Source: Flavobacteriales bacterium
GTDB lineage: Bacteria; Bacteroidota; Bacteroidia; Flavobacteriales_D; Sanyastnellaceae
DNA: 64,000 nucleotides
Direction of reading: 5' to 3'
Assembly: GCA_022447625.1 (NCBI GenBank)
Contig: JAKVAX010000005.1
Span: 173,683 to 237,682 of the forward strand
Part shown: positions 8,057-17,121 of the stretch, one piece after another
How positions within the stretch are numbered: position 1 is the stretch's first letter
How the letters are laid out: each line of letters begins with the position of its first letter
Notes under the pieces: model-generated
Database searches by the model: none
Told to the model about the DNA's origin: nothing
What the model saw: the letters and a program-made list of their open reading frames with translations, nothing else
Position numbers and translations under genes: made by a program

Positions 8057-8590
8057 TCAATTCGATTTTAACAACTCCGCGAACTGAACTTTGAACTTGT
8101 CAACCTTAGGGCGAATAACCGCTCTACAGTACGGCTGGTCTCCGTTAAGCTCGAAATAGTCTGTGTGGTAATCTTCCGCAGGATAAAACTCAGAGAAGGC
8201 CGTGACTTCCGTAACAATAGGGTCTTCCCAAACACCACTTTGATTACCAGCTTCGATGGCCAACTCAGCCAGACGTTTTTGTTCTTCGTCGTGGTAGAAA
8301 ATCGCAGAACGATACTGCGTACCTACATCTGCACCTTGACGATTCAAGGTTGTTGGATTATGAGTGGCAAATAGTACCTGCAGTAATTCAGCGTATGAGA
8401 TTATCTTCGGATCGTAAGTGATCTGAATAACCTCCGCATGACCGGTTCTACCGGAACATACTTCGCGATACGCAGGGTTTTTGATATGCCCTCCTGAATA
8501 TCCAGATTTAACGCTTGAAACTCCTTTAAGCTGGTCAAAGACCGCTTCAACACACCAGAAGCATCCTGCTCCGAATGTGGCAACAGACAT
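8057..8590 (-). CDS. msrA: Peptide-methionine (S)-S-oxide reductase
   Basis: Repairs oxidised methionine in proteins with thioredoxin as reductant. GCFWC at residues 9-13 holds the nucleophilic Cys10; GYSGG and the GTQYRSAIFY segment are family hallmarks. I chose ATG 8590 because homologs start a few residues before FGAGCFWC and because a TACCTTTG promoter element at 8609-8616 puts the transcript start near 8602, excluding the longer 8641 start. About 177 residues, the normal MsrA length. No resolving-Cys extension or MsrB fusion is seen. Confidence 0.95.
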   Translation of the reverse strand: MSVATFGAGCFWCVEAVFDQLKGVSSVKSGYSGGHIKNPAYREVCSGRTGHAEVIQITYDPKIISYAELLQVLFATHNPTTLNRQGADVGTQYRSAIFYHDEEQKRLAELAIEAGNQSGVWEDPIVTEVTAFSEFYPAEDYHTDYFELNGDQPYCRAVIRPKVDKFKVQFAELLKSN

Positions 8591-8608
8591 TGTATTCTCC
8601 ATGAATGA

Positions 8609-8616
8609 CAAAGGTA
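8609..8616 (-). promoter_or_regulatory. TAnnTTTG -7 promoter element for msrA
   Basis: TACCTTTG on the minus strand, about 20 bases before the msrA start codon. Confidence 0.5.
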
Positions 8617-8661
8617 ACTCTTGAACAAGCTCAGAGTTCACACAGAAGTGTCATATTTCAT

Positions 8662-8925
8662 TTACGCTGCATCTTTGGTCTCCTCACCACCCCGGGTGAA
8701 CGGAGATACAGGAGGCTTCACTGGTGCCTTGTAGATCGTCGAGAAGATGAATAGAACCACCGCTCCGCTGATCAAGAGTAGCAACAATGAATAGAACCCT
8801 TTCCAGAAGAACTCTTTAAAGTCTTCCCATTGAATAACTTCCCAGATACCGAGTAGTCCGAAAACGGTTACGACCATTACGACTGCGGCCAGGATATATG
8901 CGTAGATGTTAAGGGTTGTGTTCAT
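8662..8925 (-). CDS. Small two-helix membrane protein
   Basis: 87 residues from MNTTLNIYAY. Two hydrophobic segments (about 8-28 and 44-65) are separated by a short acidic loop with Trp residues (IQWEDFKEFFW), followed by a Pro-rich polar tail. I do not recognise the family. It lies 71 bases upstream of the msrA start on the same strand, but msrA appears to have its own promoter. Confidence 0.6.
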   Translation of the reverse strand: MNTTLNIYAYILAAVVMVVTVFGLLGIWEVIQWEDFKEFFWKGFYSLLLLLISGAVVLFIFSTIYKAPVKPPVSPFTRGGEETKDAA

Positions 8926-8991
8926 AGTATAAAGATGACGAAAAAGCTTCATTCTTCGTGTCTTTCAGCAGTTAAGGCTTGTTAAGGGGTA

Positions 8992-9028
8992 TAAAAAAGA
9001 ATTCCGAGAGGCCGTTGCCCCCCGGAAT
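8992..9028 (-). terminator. Rho-independent terminator for the DUF5723 gene
   Basis: Hairpin with arms ATTCCG and CGGAAT and a GC-rich inner stem, followed on the minus strand by TCTTTTTTAT. Confidence 0.65.
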
Positions 9029-9155
9029 CAAACCAGATAATACTTACTACTACTTGCTACTGTTGAACTTAACGCTCAAACAATGACTGGTACAAAGATG
9101 AGCTAGCCACATGGCTTCTGTTGTAAGTTCGAGACTGAGCAAGTTGTAAGACGTC

Positions 9156-10622
9156 CTACACTCTGAAGCGTAGGAATCCCCAACTCAGTGAAGCAGTAGG
9201 ATTGTCTTCTGTGAACCAAGTGATCATGTCACGTGATGCAAAACCAAATTCCCAAGTTCCTTTACCAACAATGAATGTCAGTCCTACTGGAATCTTTGCT
9301 GGCTCGTCATTTCCTGTGATCATACCTGCAGAAAGCTGAATAAAATTAACCGGTCTGAAATCACCTCCTAGGGAAATGATCGGCTGATCGTAGCTCACCA
9401 CTGTTTCTGTTACAGGAAGAATCGCATCTGCGGCGAGGTCTAGTTTTGGGTGAACTCTCAATCCAGCACCTACACGAGCAATCGTAGATAATTTCGTTGT
9501 ACGGCTGGAAGAGCCCGTCCATTCAAAGGCGCTTTCTGGACTGCTGAAATTGATGATTTCCTCAATGATGTTGGCCGTTTCTGCTCCGTCATCCGTGAAT
9601 TCAGTGAACAATTGATCATTCAACTCATAGAGATTACCATCCCATTTCATGCGACCGATATCGTTCACAGCCGCATTGATATGTAGTTTTTCTCGCCAAA
9701 CAAGTGTTGCTCCGATATCAACACCCCAACCTAAACCAACCGGTTTCAAATCAGGTGCGTCGGCCTCAAAAGCAGAAGGATTGTCTCCTTCAATCTCGTC
9801 GTAATCAATTCCAAACACTGGAGACAGCGCAGAGAACACGTCTACATCCGATCCGTCTACATCTACTTGCATCCATGCATTTCCTACAAGGAGCTTACCC
9901 CCTACTCCCACATGCAAGGCGATGTCATCTGTGCTTAGGATCTGCTTTCCGTATCCAAGGTTAAATTCGCGAATCCAAGAGAACCCTGCTGAGGTGCCGT
10001 CTACAATCTCAGAGAATTTCATGGCGTTGTTCACATCAACGATTCCACGATCGATCAAAGCTAGTGTGTCGGCTGATAGATTCCCTGTATTGGCAATCGT
10101 ATCTCCGTTATTCAGGATCAATTCTGGGAAGTAGGACGACGCGTACCCAAGGAAAAGCAATTCTGAGAGTTGAGGTCCGAGAGCTGCGCTGAAGTCAACA
10201 CGTTCTCTGGTACTGAAAGCAATGGTACCTGCATTCCCCATATTCACTGAGACTCCTGATGTGATCAGATCAATATCAACACGGGTGGTTTGTCCGGCAA
10301 ATGAATTGGCGTAATCGTAGCGTTGTTGCTGATCTAGCACTTCAAATTCATCTTGCGCAATGAGTTTTCTCACTTCATCTTTTGTGAAGAATTCGCTGTA
10401 AGTACTTAGTGTACCTTCAAATAAACCAAAGGTCACTGACTTATTCTCAAAGCGAGATGGTAGCGATAAATTCGCGGGGTTAATCCCAAGGGCATGATAA
10501 TCTGTTGTGAAGGGAGTTGAGGCTCCTCGACCCGTAGCCGCGAAGGCTCCATTTTCAGTTTGAGCAAGCGCAGAAGTTGCAGAGAATGCAACGCCTAACG
10601 CCAATAAGAGTAGTTGTTTCAT
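9156..10622 (-). CDS. DUF5723-type outer membrane beta-barrel protein
   Basis: 488 residues with a signal peptide ending at ALAQTEN, then the conserved N-terminal segment DYHALGINPANLSLPSR. The rest is rich in amphipathic beta strands and ends with the aromatic SWGFLRFRV expected of a barrel. Such DUF5723 proteins are widespread in Bacteroidota, and their function is not established. Its start overlaps the stop of the upstream membrane-protein gene (ATGA), suggesting coupled translation. Confidence 0.75.
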   Translation of the reverse strand: MKQLLLLALGVAFSATSALAQTENGAFAATGRGASTPFTTDYHALGINPANLSLPSRFENKSVTFGLFEGTLSTYSEFFTKDEVRKLIAQDEFEVLDQQQRYDYANSFAGQTTRVDIDLITSGVSVNMGNAGTIAFSTRERVDFSAALGPQLSELLFLGYASSYFPELILNNGDTIANTGNLSADTLALIDRGIVDVNNAMKFSEIVDGTSAGFSWIREFNLGYGKQILSTDDIALHVGVGGKLLVGNAWMQVDVDGSDVDVFSALSPVFGIDYDEIEGDNPSAFEADAPDLKPVGLGWGVDIGATLVWREKLHINAAVNDIGRMKWDGNLYELNDQLFTEFTDDGAETANIIEEIINFSSPESAFEWTGSSSRTTKLSTIARVGAGLRVHPKLDLAADAILPVTETVVSYDQPIISLGGDFRPVNFIQLSAGMITGNDEPAKIPVGLTFIVGKGTWEFGFASRDMITWFTEDNPTASLSWGFLRFRV

Positions 10623-11482
10623 GCAAATGCATCTTTAGTGGTCAAGGCTAATGTAAGTATTATCCCCTCCACCAAAGCAAGCAGCAACCATAACTTTCCA
10701 GCACCGTCTATTAATACATTTCCACCAAACCAGACTACCCCGAAGAAAGCAGAAAAAGTCAAAAACCCCCATGCCCATTTACGGCGCTGATAAATTCCAA
10801 TGGCCATCGGAATGGAAATGATAAACATGAATATCGAGAACACTGTTGGGAGCAGCGGCCCCATGAAATGACTAAATCCACTCACCAATGCAACCACTAC
10901 CATCACAAACCAAAATGGAACAGAAAGCGCGATGATAACTGACAGTATTAAGGGTATCGCTGAGCTATTTCGTTCCGGACTTGGCGGTTTCGGTGTACTA
11001 GGTTGAGTATAACTCGTTTGAGCTTCTGGAGCAGCTGCGAACTCAAAATCTTGTCCTTCCTTCCAATGCACAATCATATTGATTGACATCCAGTTGCTAG
11101 CGTGTTCGTTCCAAATGTGCGCATTGTTGCTTTTGAGTGAATCAAAGTGTTCAGTGATATCACTCAATTCAATAGTGCGTTCTGGCCTGCCTTCTTCAGC
11201 AACAAAGAATTGGAAGCCACGAAACTTACGTTGATGAACTCGAACAATGTGATGAATCATCGCCATGCTGAATTCATTAAAGCGTCCAAGAATTTCTTTG
11301 ACCTGGAATGGGGTCATCAGACCAATCACGTAGTTCAAGCTGACCGGACGCATTGGAACAGGCAAACCTCGTTGATGCAGCTCATCTGCGATCACCACTT
11401 TGTGCACTGCTTGGGTCTTGGCATCAGTAAGCCATTGTTCCAAGGTGCGATTGTCTTGAATACGTATTGATCGTGGGTTCAT
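10619..11482 (-). CDS. Hypothetical membrane protein with a soluble N-terminal half
   Basis: 287 residues from MNPRSIRIQD. The first 160 residues are soluble and charged, followed by a Pro/Ser/Thr linker and then four or five hydrophobic segments. The TM part contains paired Trp residues (RRKWAWGF). I do not recognise a family. I preferred the 11482 start to 11500 because a TATATTCG element just upstream would otherwise overlap the leader. Coupled by ATGA to the DUF5723 gene. Confidence 0.6.
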   Translation of the reverse strand: MNPRSIRIQDNRTLEQWLTDAKTQAVHKVVIADELHQRGLPVPMRPVSLNYVIGLMTPFQVKEILGRFNEFSMAMIHHIVRVHQRKFRGFQFFVAEEGRPERTIELSDITEHFDSLKSNNAHIWNEHASNWMSINMIVHWKEGQDFEFAAAPEAQTSYTQPSTPKPPSPERNSSAIPLILSVIIALSVPFWFVMVVVALVSGFSHFMGPLLPTVFSIFMFIISIPMAIGIYQRRKWAWGFLTFSAFFGVVWFGGNVLIDGAGKLWLLLALVEGIILTLALTTKDAFA

Positions 11483-11551
11483 ATTCGAATATACGTCCAA
11501 GAGTATACTCTCTGTCTACCGTTCGCCATAGTTGACGAATTTTAACGCTTC

Positions 11552-12886
11552 TTAAAAGAGCCCTTCGCGGTAGATATAGCGCGTCTGAGAAGACTCAAAA
11601 GGACGATATATGTAGTACACTTGTCCGTCTCGAATCGACAGATGATCGGGTCTACGATGAGTCAATTCCTTGCCGTCAAGCAATTCGCCAGAAGTCATAT
11701 CTAGCTCATTGAGCGTTGTCACCCCGTTCTTTTCGAAAACCACATAACAACGATCTGTCGCGGGGTCAAAGATGAGTTTTTCATCCCAATTGCGCCCTGC
11801 TTTTCCTTTATGGTATGATATGCTCAAGCTATCGGTCACTTCCGCGTTAGCGTTTATGAAGTACAACTGATCATCATAGTGATCGAAAACATAGATCTGC
11901 TCTCTTCCAGCAAATACCGGCGCATAGAGCGGCTCGTAGTACATGCTTTCCGCAAATCCTGACCAATGTCCGGCGATCACCTCTTTGTCAATACCAGTCT
12001 TTAATTCTGCACGATAAGCTTCTAATTTAGCCCGCGTAGGCAGCCATTTGTACTCTGCACGGAACATCTCCATCAAGAACTCATCTTCGATTGACAACAG
12101 CAGGTTGGCCACAGAATCATTCTCTTCAAAATGGTAATAATCAAACGCAGGGTAATTCGGTGTCCAGTTGGAGGCAATGAACATTCCCTTTAATGAATCT
12201 TGAACAGGCGCAATGAACTTGTTGAACTCATCATTCTCTAACTCAGCTAGGTAGATATCCTCTTCACCGATAATAACCCAGTGGTAACCATGACGTGTTC
12301 TCAAGATCGCCTTTCCAGGATAACGACAATGAAAAGAAACACATTGCTCCCCTAAAGTCAACGCCGCTTTTACATTTCGGAAATCATCTAAAAGCACCAA
12401 CTGGCAGCCATCGTAGATTGACTTGTCTCGCTCTTCTTGACGTTTCATGTAACGCTCACTTTCGTAAGTAAGCAAGAGCATTCCTTCAGGCAAGAAGGCG
12501 TAATCAGCCACGTGGTATTGATGGTGCCCATAAACCGTATCTGGTCCTGTTTCAACAATTACCTCACCAATTGAATAAGCCTCACGATTCAGCTTAATCA
12601 CCACAAGGTCTGACAATCTACCCGGCGTGAAACAAATGGTCGTATCTCGATATTGCAGGTGACTGAACTGTAAGCAAGTTTCGCGATTCGTTCTGATCTT
12701 CAAATCCGCCTTTCCTTCTTTGCTGGTGACTGTCGATGCCCCAAAGCTTCCCTTCACAGAGACATACACCCCGTCAATGGGCACATTTGAAGTTGCATCC
12801 AATACTTGAAGGCTAAGCCGTTCCTGCGCTAGCAGATGAATACTGAGTACAGAAAAGAAACCGAGGAAGAGAAGTCTGAAGATCAT
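11552..12886 (-). CDS. Exported protein with carboxypeptidase-regulatory-like domain
   Basis: 444 residues. A signal peptide ends near LLAQERL and is followed by a CarboxypepD_reg-like beta domain (about 25-100: LSLQVLDATSNVPIDGVYVS), the kind that starts many Bacteroidota surface proteins. The remaining 330 residues contain repeated aromatic-rich strands such as QIYVFDHYDDQLYFINANAE and look like a beta-propeller sensor or binding domain. No TonB plug or barrel is present. It carries one dispersed 13-mer (ANAE). Function not identifiable. Confidence 0.65.
   Translation of the reverse strand: MIFRLLFLGFFSVLSIHLLAQERLSLQVLDATSNVPIDGVYVSVKGSFGASTVTSKEGKADLKIRTNRETCLQFSHLQYRDTTICFTPGRLSDLVVIKLNREAYSIGEVIVETGPDTVYGHHQYHVADYAFLPEGMLLLTYESERYMKRQEERDKSIYDGCQLVLLDDFRNVKAALTLGEQCVSFHCRYPGKAILRTRHGYHWVIIGEEDIYLAELENDEFNKFIAPVQDSLKGMFIASNWTPNYPAFDYYHFEENDSVANLLLSIEDEFLMEMFRAEYKWLPTRAKLEAYRAELKTGIDKEVIAGHWSGFAESMYYEPLYAPVFAGREQIYVFDHYDDQLYFINANAEVTDSLSISYHKGKAGRNWDEKLIFDPATDRCYVVFEKNGVTTLNELDMTSGELLDGKELTHRRPDHLSIRDGQVYYIYRPFESSQTRYIYREGLF
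11840..11852 (+). repeat. Dispersed 13-mer TTCCGCGTTAGCG
   Basis: Exact copy of the T variant. The host gene is on the minus strand, where it reads CGCTAACGCGGAA and encodes ANAE. Confidence 0.8.
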
Positions 12887-12924
12887 AGGCTTTATCTCTT
12901 GATGCTAAAGGTCGCGATATTCCA

Positions 12925-12951
12925 TAAAAAAAGGCCACCAAAGGTGACCTT
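12925..12951 (-). terminator. Rho-independent terminator for ilvE
   Basis: Hairpin AAGGCCACC / GGTGACCTT with a 3-base loop and one mismatch, followed on the minus strand by TTTTTTTAT. Confidence 0.75.
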
Positions 12952-12969
12952 CTAATTTAGCGTGTGGAA

Positions 12970-14040
12970 TCACGAGATCTTCAGATTCCAGTTGAACTTA
13001 TCTTCTACCTCTCCGCGTTTGATGGCGTTGAGGGCTTTCTTTGCTTTGTTTGCGAACTCCCATGTTTCAGACGGAGCGAGCTCATAATCAACACCTTCGA
13101 AAGCAATGCTTCGGATAGGTGCAATGGTAGCAGCTGTTCCGGCACCAAAGGCTTCATCTAGAGCTCCCATCTTTGCAAGCTCGATGATTTCAGCAACGGA
13201 TACTCGACGTTCTTCAACATCATATCCCCAATCACGTGCAAGCGTCAAAACACTGTCGCGTGTTATTCCTGCAAGGATCGTTTCACTCGTTGAAGGAGAA
13301 ATGATCTTATTTCCTGAGCGGAACACTACATTCATCGTACCTGATTCCTCAATGTACTTGTGCTCTGCCGCGTCTGTCCAGATCAACTGCTGGTAGCCTT
13401 CTTCTTGGGCCATCTTTGCTGGGTACAACGCGCCTGCGTAGTTTCCAGCTGCCTTTGCATATCCAGTACCTCCTGGTGCTGAACGCACAAACTTGGTTTC
13501 AATCTTCACATTCACTTCACTTCCGTAGTACGCGCCTACAGGACAAGTGAAAATCATGAAACGGTAAGTCTCCGATGGTTTTACACCAATGTATTCGTCG
13601 GTAGCAAACATGAACGGACGAATGTAAAGCGCCGCGTCTGGATTCGATGGAACCCATCCTTGATCCATATTTAAGAGCTGCATGAGAGCCTCTTGGAATG
13701 TAGAAGGATCTACATGAGGCATACACATACGCTCAGCGCTCACGTTGAAACGCTCAATATTCTTCTCTGGTCTAAATAGGTATACATCTCCTGAGTTTCC
13801 TCGGAAGGCTTTCATTCCTTCGAAGATTGACTGCCCGTAGTGGATTACCGACGATGCAGGGTTCATAGAGAGATTCTGGAACGGAATGATTTGGCCTTTT
13901 TGCCAAGTTCCGTCTTTATAATCCATTACAAACATGTGGTCTGAAAAGACTCGTCCGAATGGCAGGTTGTCAAAATCAACCTTTGGGAGGCGTGAAGCCC
14001 CTACTTCTTCAATGTCAAACATAAATTCTGATACGATCAT
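12970..14040 (-). CDS. ilvE: Branched-chain amino acid aminotransferase
   Basis: PLP fold-type IV transaminase acting last in leucine, isoleucine and valine synthesis and first in their breakdown. The 356-residue length and large-type architecture match BCAT family members. Lys196 in GYAKAAGNYAG is the PLP Schiff-base lysine, and EEVGASRLPK and HYGQSIFEGMKAFR are family segments; the GITRDSVL motif contacts the cofactor phosphate. Monocistronic: it has its own terminator downstream and a possible TATATTCG promoter element at 14105-14112. Confidence 0.95.
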   Translation of the reverse strand: MIVSEFMFDIEEVGASRLPKVDFDNLPFGRVFSDHMFVMDYKDGTWQKGQIIPFQNLSMNPASSVIHYGQSIFEGMKAFRGNSGDVYLFRPEKNIERFNVSAERMCMPHVDPSTFQEALMQLLNMDQGWVPSNPDAALYIRPFMFATDEYIGVKPSETYRFMIFTCPVGAYYGSEVNVKIETKFVRSAPGGTGYAKAAGNYAGALYPAKMAQEEGYQQLIWTDAAEHKYIEESGTMNVVFRSGNKIISPSTSETILAGITRDSVLTLARDWGYDVEERRVSVAEIIELAKMGALDEAFGAGTAATIAPIRSIAFEGVDYELAPSETWEFANKAKKALNAIKRGEVEDKFNWNLKIS

Positions 14041-14162
14041 CTTCCTGTCATTTAGGCTTGATGAGGGCTTAATTGCCCCGATCTGCGACCTCTGTCGCGC
14101 AACGCGAATATAAGGAACTCAATGAGGAGAACGGCCGAGCTGACTCACAATTGAGGTTAACT

Positions 14163-14846
14163 CTACTCGTTTCCTTGAGGCGAGAATAAGAACTTATTTG
14201 GGCTTACTAGTTGAGCCTTAACCGCGTACATTACAATTGCCGCCGTATTATTAACTCCCAACTTCTGCATGATGTTTTTCCGATGCGTATTTACGGTATG
14301 GGCGCTTAGGAACAACTTTTCAGCAATTTGGTTGTTGGTGTGACCTTCAGCAATCATGGTGATCACCTCCATCTCACGTCGACTCAATGAAACAGGTTCG
14401 CAGTTTAGCTCCCCCAATTCAACGTCGTGTAAATCGATCGCGTCGCGTCTAACAGCTTCAAGGATCTGGCCACAAAAGAACTTCCCACCTTTGCCCGTTT
14501 CCTTCACAGAATCTACGATTTCATTGATATCGCAGTCTTTCTTGATGTAGCTATCAACACCCACGCGTAACGCATTCACCACGGTTTGAGAAGATTGCTC
14601 AGTGGTAATAGCAACGACCTTCAGGCCTTTGCACAGTTGTTTGACTTTAGGAACAGAATCGATAGAAAACCCTGGAGCGACGAAATCCATCATGACCACG
14701 TCTGGTTCGAAGTTGGTCACCAACTCCTCTAGAGATGCGTCATTCACTGCTTCACCTACCAATTCAATCTCTTCGTAGTTCCCGAAGATCGTGGCCAGTC
14801 CGCATCGAATAATGTGGTTACTATCTGCTATTACAACTCGCGTCAA
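14163..14846 (-). CDS. NarL/LuxR-family response regulator
   Basis: 227 residues: a receiver domain (about 1-120) with the phospho-acceptor Asp54 in VVMMDFVAPG, acidic residue Asp8 and a Lys near 103 in YIKKD, followed by a LuxR-type HTH (about 150-215; SRREMEVITMIAEGHTNNQI, VNTHRKNIMQKLGV). It should bind DNA as a dimer upon phosphorylation. No sensor kinase is adjacent. A strong promoter with an overlapping inverted repeat lies just upstream and suggests autoregulation. Confidence 0.9.
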   Translation of the reverse strand: MTRVVIADSNHIIRCGLATIFGNYEEIELVGEAVNDASLEELVTNFEPDVVMMDFVAPGFSIDSVPKVKQLCKGLKVVAITTEQSSQTVVNALRVGVDSYIKKDCDINEIVDSVKETGKGGKFFCGQILEAVRRDAIDLHDVELGELNCEPVSLSRREMEVITMIAEGHTNNQIAEKLFLSAHTVNTHRKNIMQKLGVNNTAAIVMYAVKAQLVSPNKFLFSPQGNE

Positions 14847-14875
14847 AGAGCTTTATTTAAATTCTTTCTAAATAA

Positions 14876-14907
14876 CAAAGGTAACTTTGTTTTGTGCACT
14901 GGCCAAA
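14876..14907 (-). promoter_or_regulatory. Bacteroidota promoter (-33 TTTG, -7 TACCTTTG) with inverted repeat
   Basis: On the minus strand TTTG and TACCTTTG are separated by exactly 20 bases, matching the Bacteroidota consensus. The -7 box overlaps an inverted repeat ACAAAG-GTAA-CTTTGT that could be an operator. It drives the response-regulator gene. Confidence 0.65.
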
Positions 14908-14920
14908 TGATTTTGTCAAC

Positions 14921-15856
14921 TCATTCCTGAAAATTGTCATGAGATTGTACTGCCACGGTAAGTCCTTCATTTGCGGCGATCGCATTCTCAAAGACTGTCT
15001 TGGTTTCCTCAAGCAACATATTGTCGTCACCGTACCGTGAACTGAAGTGCCCAATCATCAATTGCCCCACTCCTGCTTTCTTCGCTACCTCACCTGCTTG
15101 CGCTGCTGTAGTATGAAAGGTTTCTTTGGCTCTTTTCTCAAGGTTTGATAGGAATGTGGCTTCATGATAGAGCAAGTCAACACCATTTACTACCTCAATA
15201 ACTTTCTCTGAGTACGCCGTATCGCTGCAGAAGGCATATTTCCTGGGAGGTTCAGGAAGATGAGCTACCCATTGCCATTTGATCACCTCCCCACTTTCTC
15301 TTTCGATATCTCGTTTTTCCTTAGCTGCTAGAATCTCACTCACCGTAAGTCCAAATTCTTGGATTTTTGGACGCATCACTTTCGCCTTGCGTTCTTTCTC
15401 CGTAAATAAAAATCCAGAGCACTTCACCCGATGCATTAATGGAAACGCATACACTTCTACCGTGCGATCTTCATATAAGAGGGTTTTCTCTTTGACGATA
15501 CTATTGATGTATTCAATTTCAAAAGAGAGTCTTGTTTCGCTAGCGCGGAATTGCACCTCCAAAATCTCTTGAAGCGCTGGAGGAGCATAGAGATTGAGTT
15601 TCTTCTTTCGTCCGAGCAAATGCATGCTTGACAACAATCCCATGAGGCCGAGGTAATGATCCCCGTGGAGATGAGAAATGAATATGTTATCAATCCGTTG
15701 GAACCGGAATTTGTATTTCCGGAGCTGGAGCTGGCTTCCCTCACCACAATCAATCAAGAACAGCTTATCATGCACATTGATCAATTGAGACGTAGGAAGA
15801 TGCCTCATGGTGGGCGTAGCTGCCCCGCAGCCTAGTATGTTTACTTCGAATTTCAC
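14921..15856 (-). CDS. rnz: Ribonuclease Z (tRNA 3'-processing endonuclease)
   Basis: Metallo-beta-lactamase-fold endonuclease that removes 3' trailers from tRNA precursors. The signature HLHGDH at residues 62-67 binds the two zinc ions; GEGSQLQLR upstream, SDTAY and the late GHFSSRY segment complete the family pattern. 311 residues, the usual short-form length. It starts right after the terminator of the upstream T9SS gene, so it probably has its own promoter there. One dispersed 13-mer falls inside it (FRAS). Confidence 0.95.
   Translation of the reverse strand: MKFEVNILGCGAATPTMRHLPTSQLINVHDKLFLIDCGEGSQLQLRKYKFRFQRIDNIFISHLHGDHYLGLMGLLSSMHLLGRKKKLNLYAPPALQEILEVQFRASETRLSFEIEYINSIVKEKTLLYEDRTVEVYAFPLMHRVKCSGFLFTEKERKAKVMRPKIQEFGLTVSEILAAKEKRDIERESGEVIKWQWVAHLPEPPRKYAFCSDTAYSEKVIEVVNGVDLLYHEATFLSNLEKRAKETFHTTAAQAGEVAKKAGVGQLMIGHFSSRYGDDNMLLEETKTVFENAIAANEGLTVAVQSHDNFQE
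15538..15550 (-). repeat. Dispersed 13-mer TTCCGCGCTAGCG
   Basis: Exact copy inside rnz; the coding strand reads TTCCGCGCTAGCG, encoding FRAS. Confidence 0.8.
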
Positions 15857-15857
15857 A

Positions 15858-15886
15858 CAAAAAAACCGCTCACCAGGGAGCGGTTT
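15858..15886 (-). terminator. Rho-independent terminator
   Basis: Perfect 8-bp stem AACCGCTC / GAGCGGTT with a 6-base loop, followed on the minus strand by TTTTTTT. It ends the run containing the T9SS protein gene at 15907. Confidence 0.85.
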
Positions 15887-15906
15887 TGAATTTTATGAAG
15901 TGATGA

Positions 15907-16704
15907 TTATCGATTGATAACCATACGTTTCGTCATTTTCTTTCCTGCAGCCTCGATGCTGTATAGGTAGATGCCATTGTTAAGTTCTGATACATCAAGA
16001 ACGGTGTTGTTGTTTCCACGACGTCCGGCAATCAGTTCATCAATAACCGCTTCACCGAGAAGGTTAATTACCGTCAACCGAACTGACTCCGCCTTATTCA
16101 AAGTAAATGGAACCGTTGTTTGCTCATCAGCAGGGTTTGGGACGTTATTTCCTAGAGAAAGCTCTAGTACTGCGTTTTCAGCTACCGAAGTTCCATCAGA
16201 CACGATGAAAGTGTACTGATCGAAATCAATATTCTGCGAGATTGGAACACCGAATACAGTTGTCCATCCTTGAACGGTAATGATCAACTGGAAGTCACCA
16301 GCGATCAGTGGTGTGCCTTCTAGGCTTGCGCAGTATTGTGTGCCTCCGTAGAATGTGCAAGGGTCAGGAGAATCACCATTGTTGTTGCAAATAACCTCAA
16401 GCCCCATATCCTCCAGAGTGTAAGTCACATCAGCAAGCACGAATGAGATATTCACCAACACAACAGAATCAATTGGTGCTTCGGCGGGGAAAGTATCATC
16501 TATATCAGCAGCACTTGTCGGGACCATGATGTGAATCACATCTTCGTAAGCCATTCCAAGATCAGCTACTTCAAAAGACTCTCCTAGTAGCGGATCAGGA
16601 GATACTCCGAAAGGTAGGTCACCGAAATCGTAGTCAGCGGTACATTGGGCGATTGCCGCTGTAAAAGCAAATAGAGCAGCGGTAAAAAGTAAAATTCTCT
16701 TCAT
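15907..16704 (-). CDS. Secreted protein with T9SS sorting domain
   Basis: 265 residues: signal peptide ending at AIAQCTA, an unrecognised Asp-rich extracellular domain (about 20-175), and a C-terminal type A sorting domain with NNVPNPADEQTTVPFTL and a NGIYLYSIEAAGKK tail ending RMVINR. It should cross the outer membrane by T9SS. It ends a same-strand run after pyrR, pyrB and the STAS gene (18-base gap to STAS), although cotranscription with pyrimidine genes may be incidental. Confidence 0.8.
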   Translation of the reverse strand: MKRILLFTAALFAFTAAIAQCTADYDFGDLPFGVSPDPLLGESFEVADLGMAYEDVIHIMVPTSAADIDDTFPAEAPIDSVVLVNISFVLADVTYTLEDMGLEVICNNNGDSPDPCTFYGGTQYCASLEGTPLIAGDFQLIITVQGWTTVFGVPISQNIDFDQYTFIVSDGTSVAENAVLELSLGNNVPNPADEQTTVPFTLNKAESVRLTVINLLGEAVIDELIAGRRGNNNTVLDVSELNNGIYLYSIEAAGKKMTKRMVINR

Positions 16705-16722
16705 AGTTCTTCTTTGTGAGGC

Positions 16723-17085
16723 TTAGAGATCACGCTCTACTTCATCCATGTAGACGAGGTCAACGGCTTCGTTCAATGTCGGTGTGATCTTCAAACCCGA
16801 ATCCAACTGAGAAATAGTTATCAATTTTTGTACCGTAGGTTGCAAACCACACAACACAAATGATCCATTACTATCGCGGCAAAGACGATTTGCGACCAAC
16901 ACGGCGCTCAAGCCAGATGAATCACAGTAGCGCGTTTCAGACATATCAAGGATGATATTCTTATCACCATTTTTGTTGAGCATAACCAACTCAGTCTTAA
17001 GCTCAGGTGCCTGAAGGGCATCAAGCTTCTCAACCTTGGTTTTCACAACCACTACCTTGTCCTTGTTTTCAACTTCAAATTTCAT
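16723..17085 (-). CDS. STAS-domain anti-sigma factor antagonist
   Basis: 120-residue SpoIIAA-like STAS protein. The phosphorylatable Ser (56 or 57) lies in CDSSGLSAVLVANR, the hallmark of anti-sigma factor antagonists that capture an anti-sigma kinase. No RsbW-type kinase or sigma factor is adjacent in the window, so its partner is elsewhere. It lies 36 bases downstream of pyrB. Confidence 0.85.
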   Translation of the reverse strand: MKFEVENKDKVVVVKTKVEKLDALQAPELKTELVMLNKNGDKNIILDMSETRYCDSSGLSAVLVANRLCRDSNGSFVLCGLQPTVQKLITISQLDSGLKITPTLNEAVDLVYMDEVERDL

Positions 17086-17121
17086 ACTATAACGTACAGT
17101 TTGTGGTAAAGATAGTATTTT

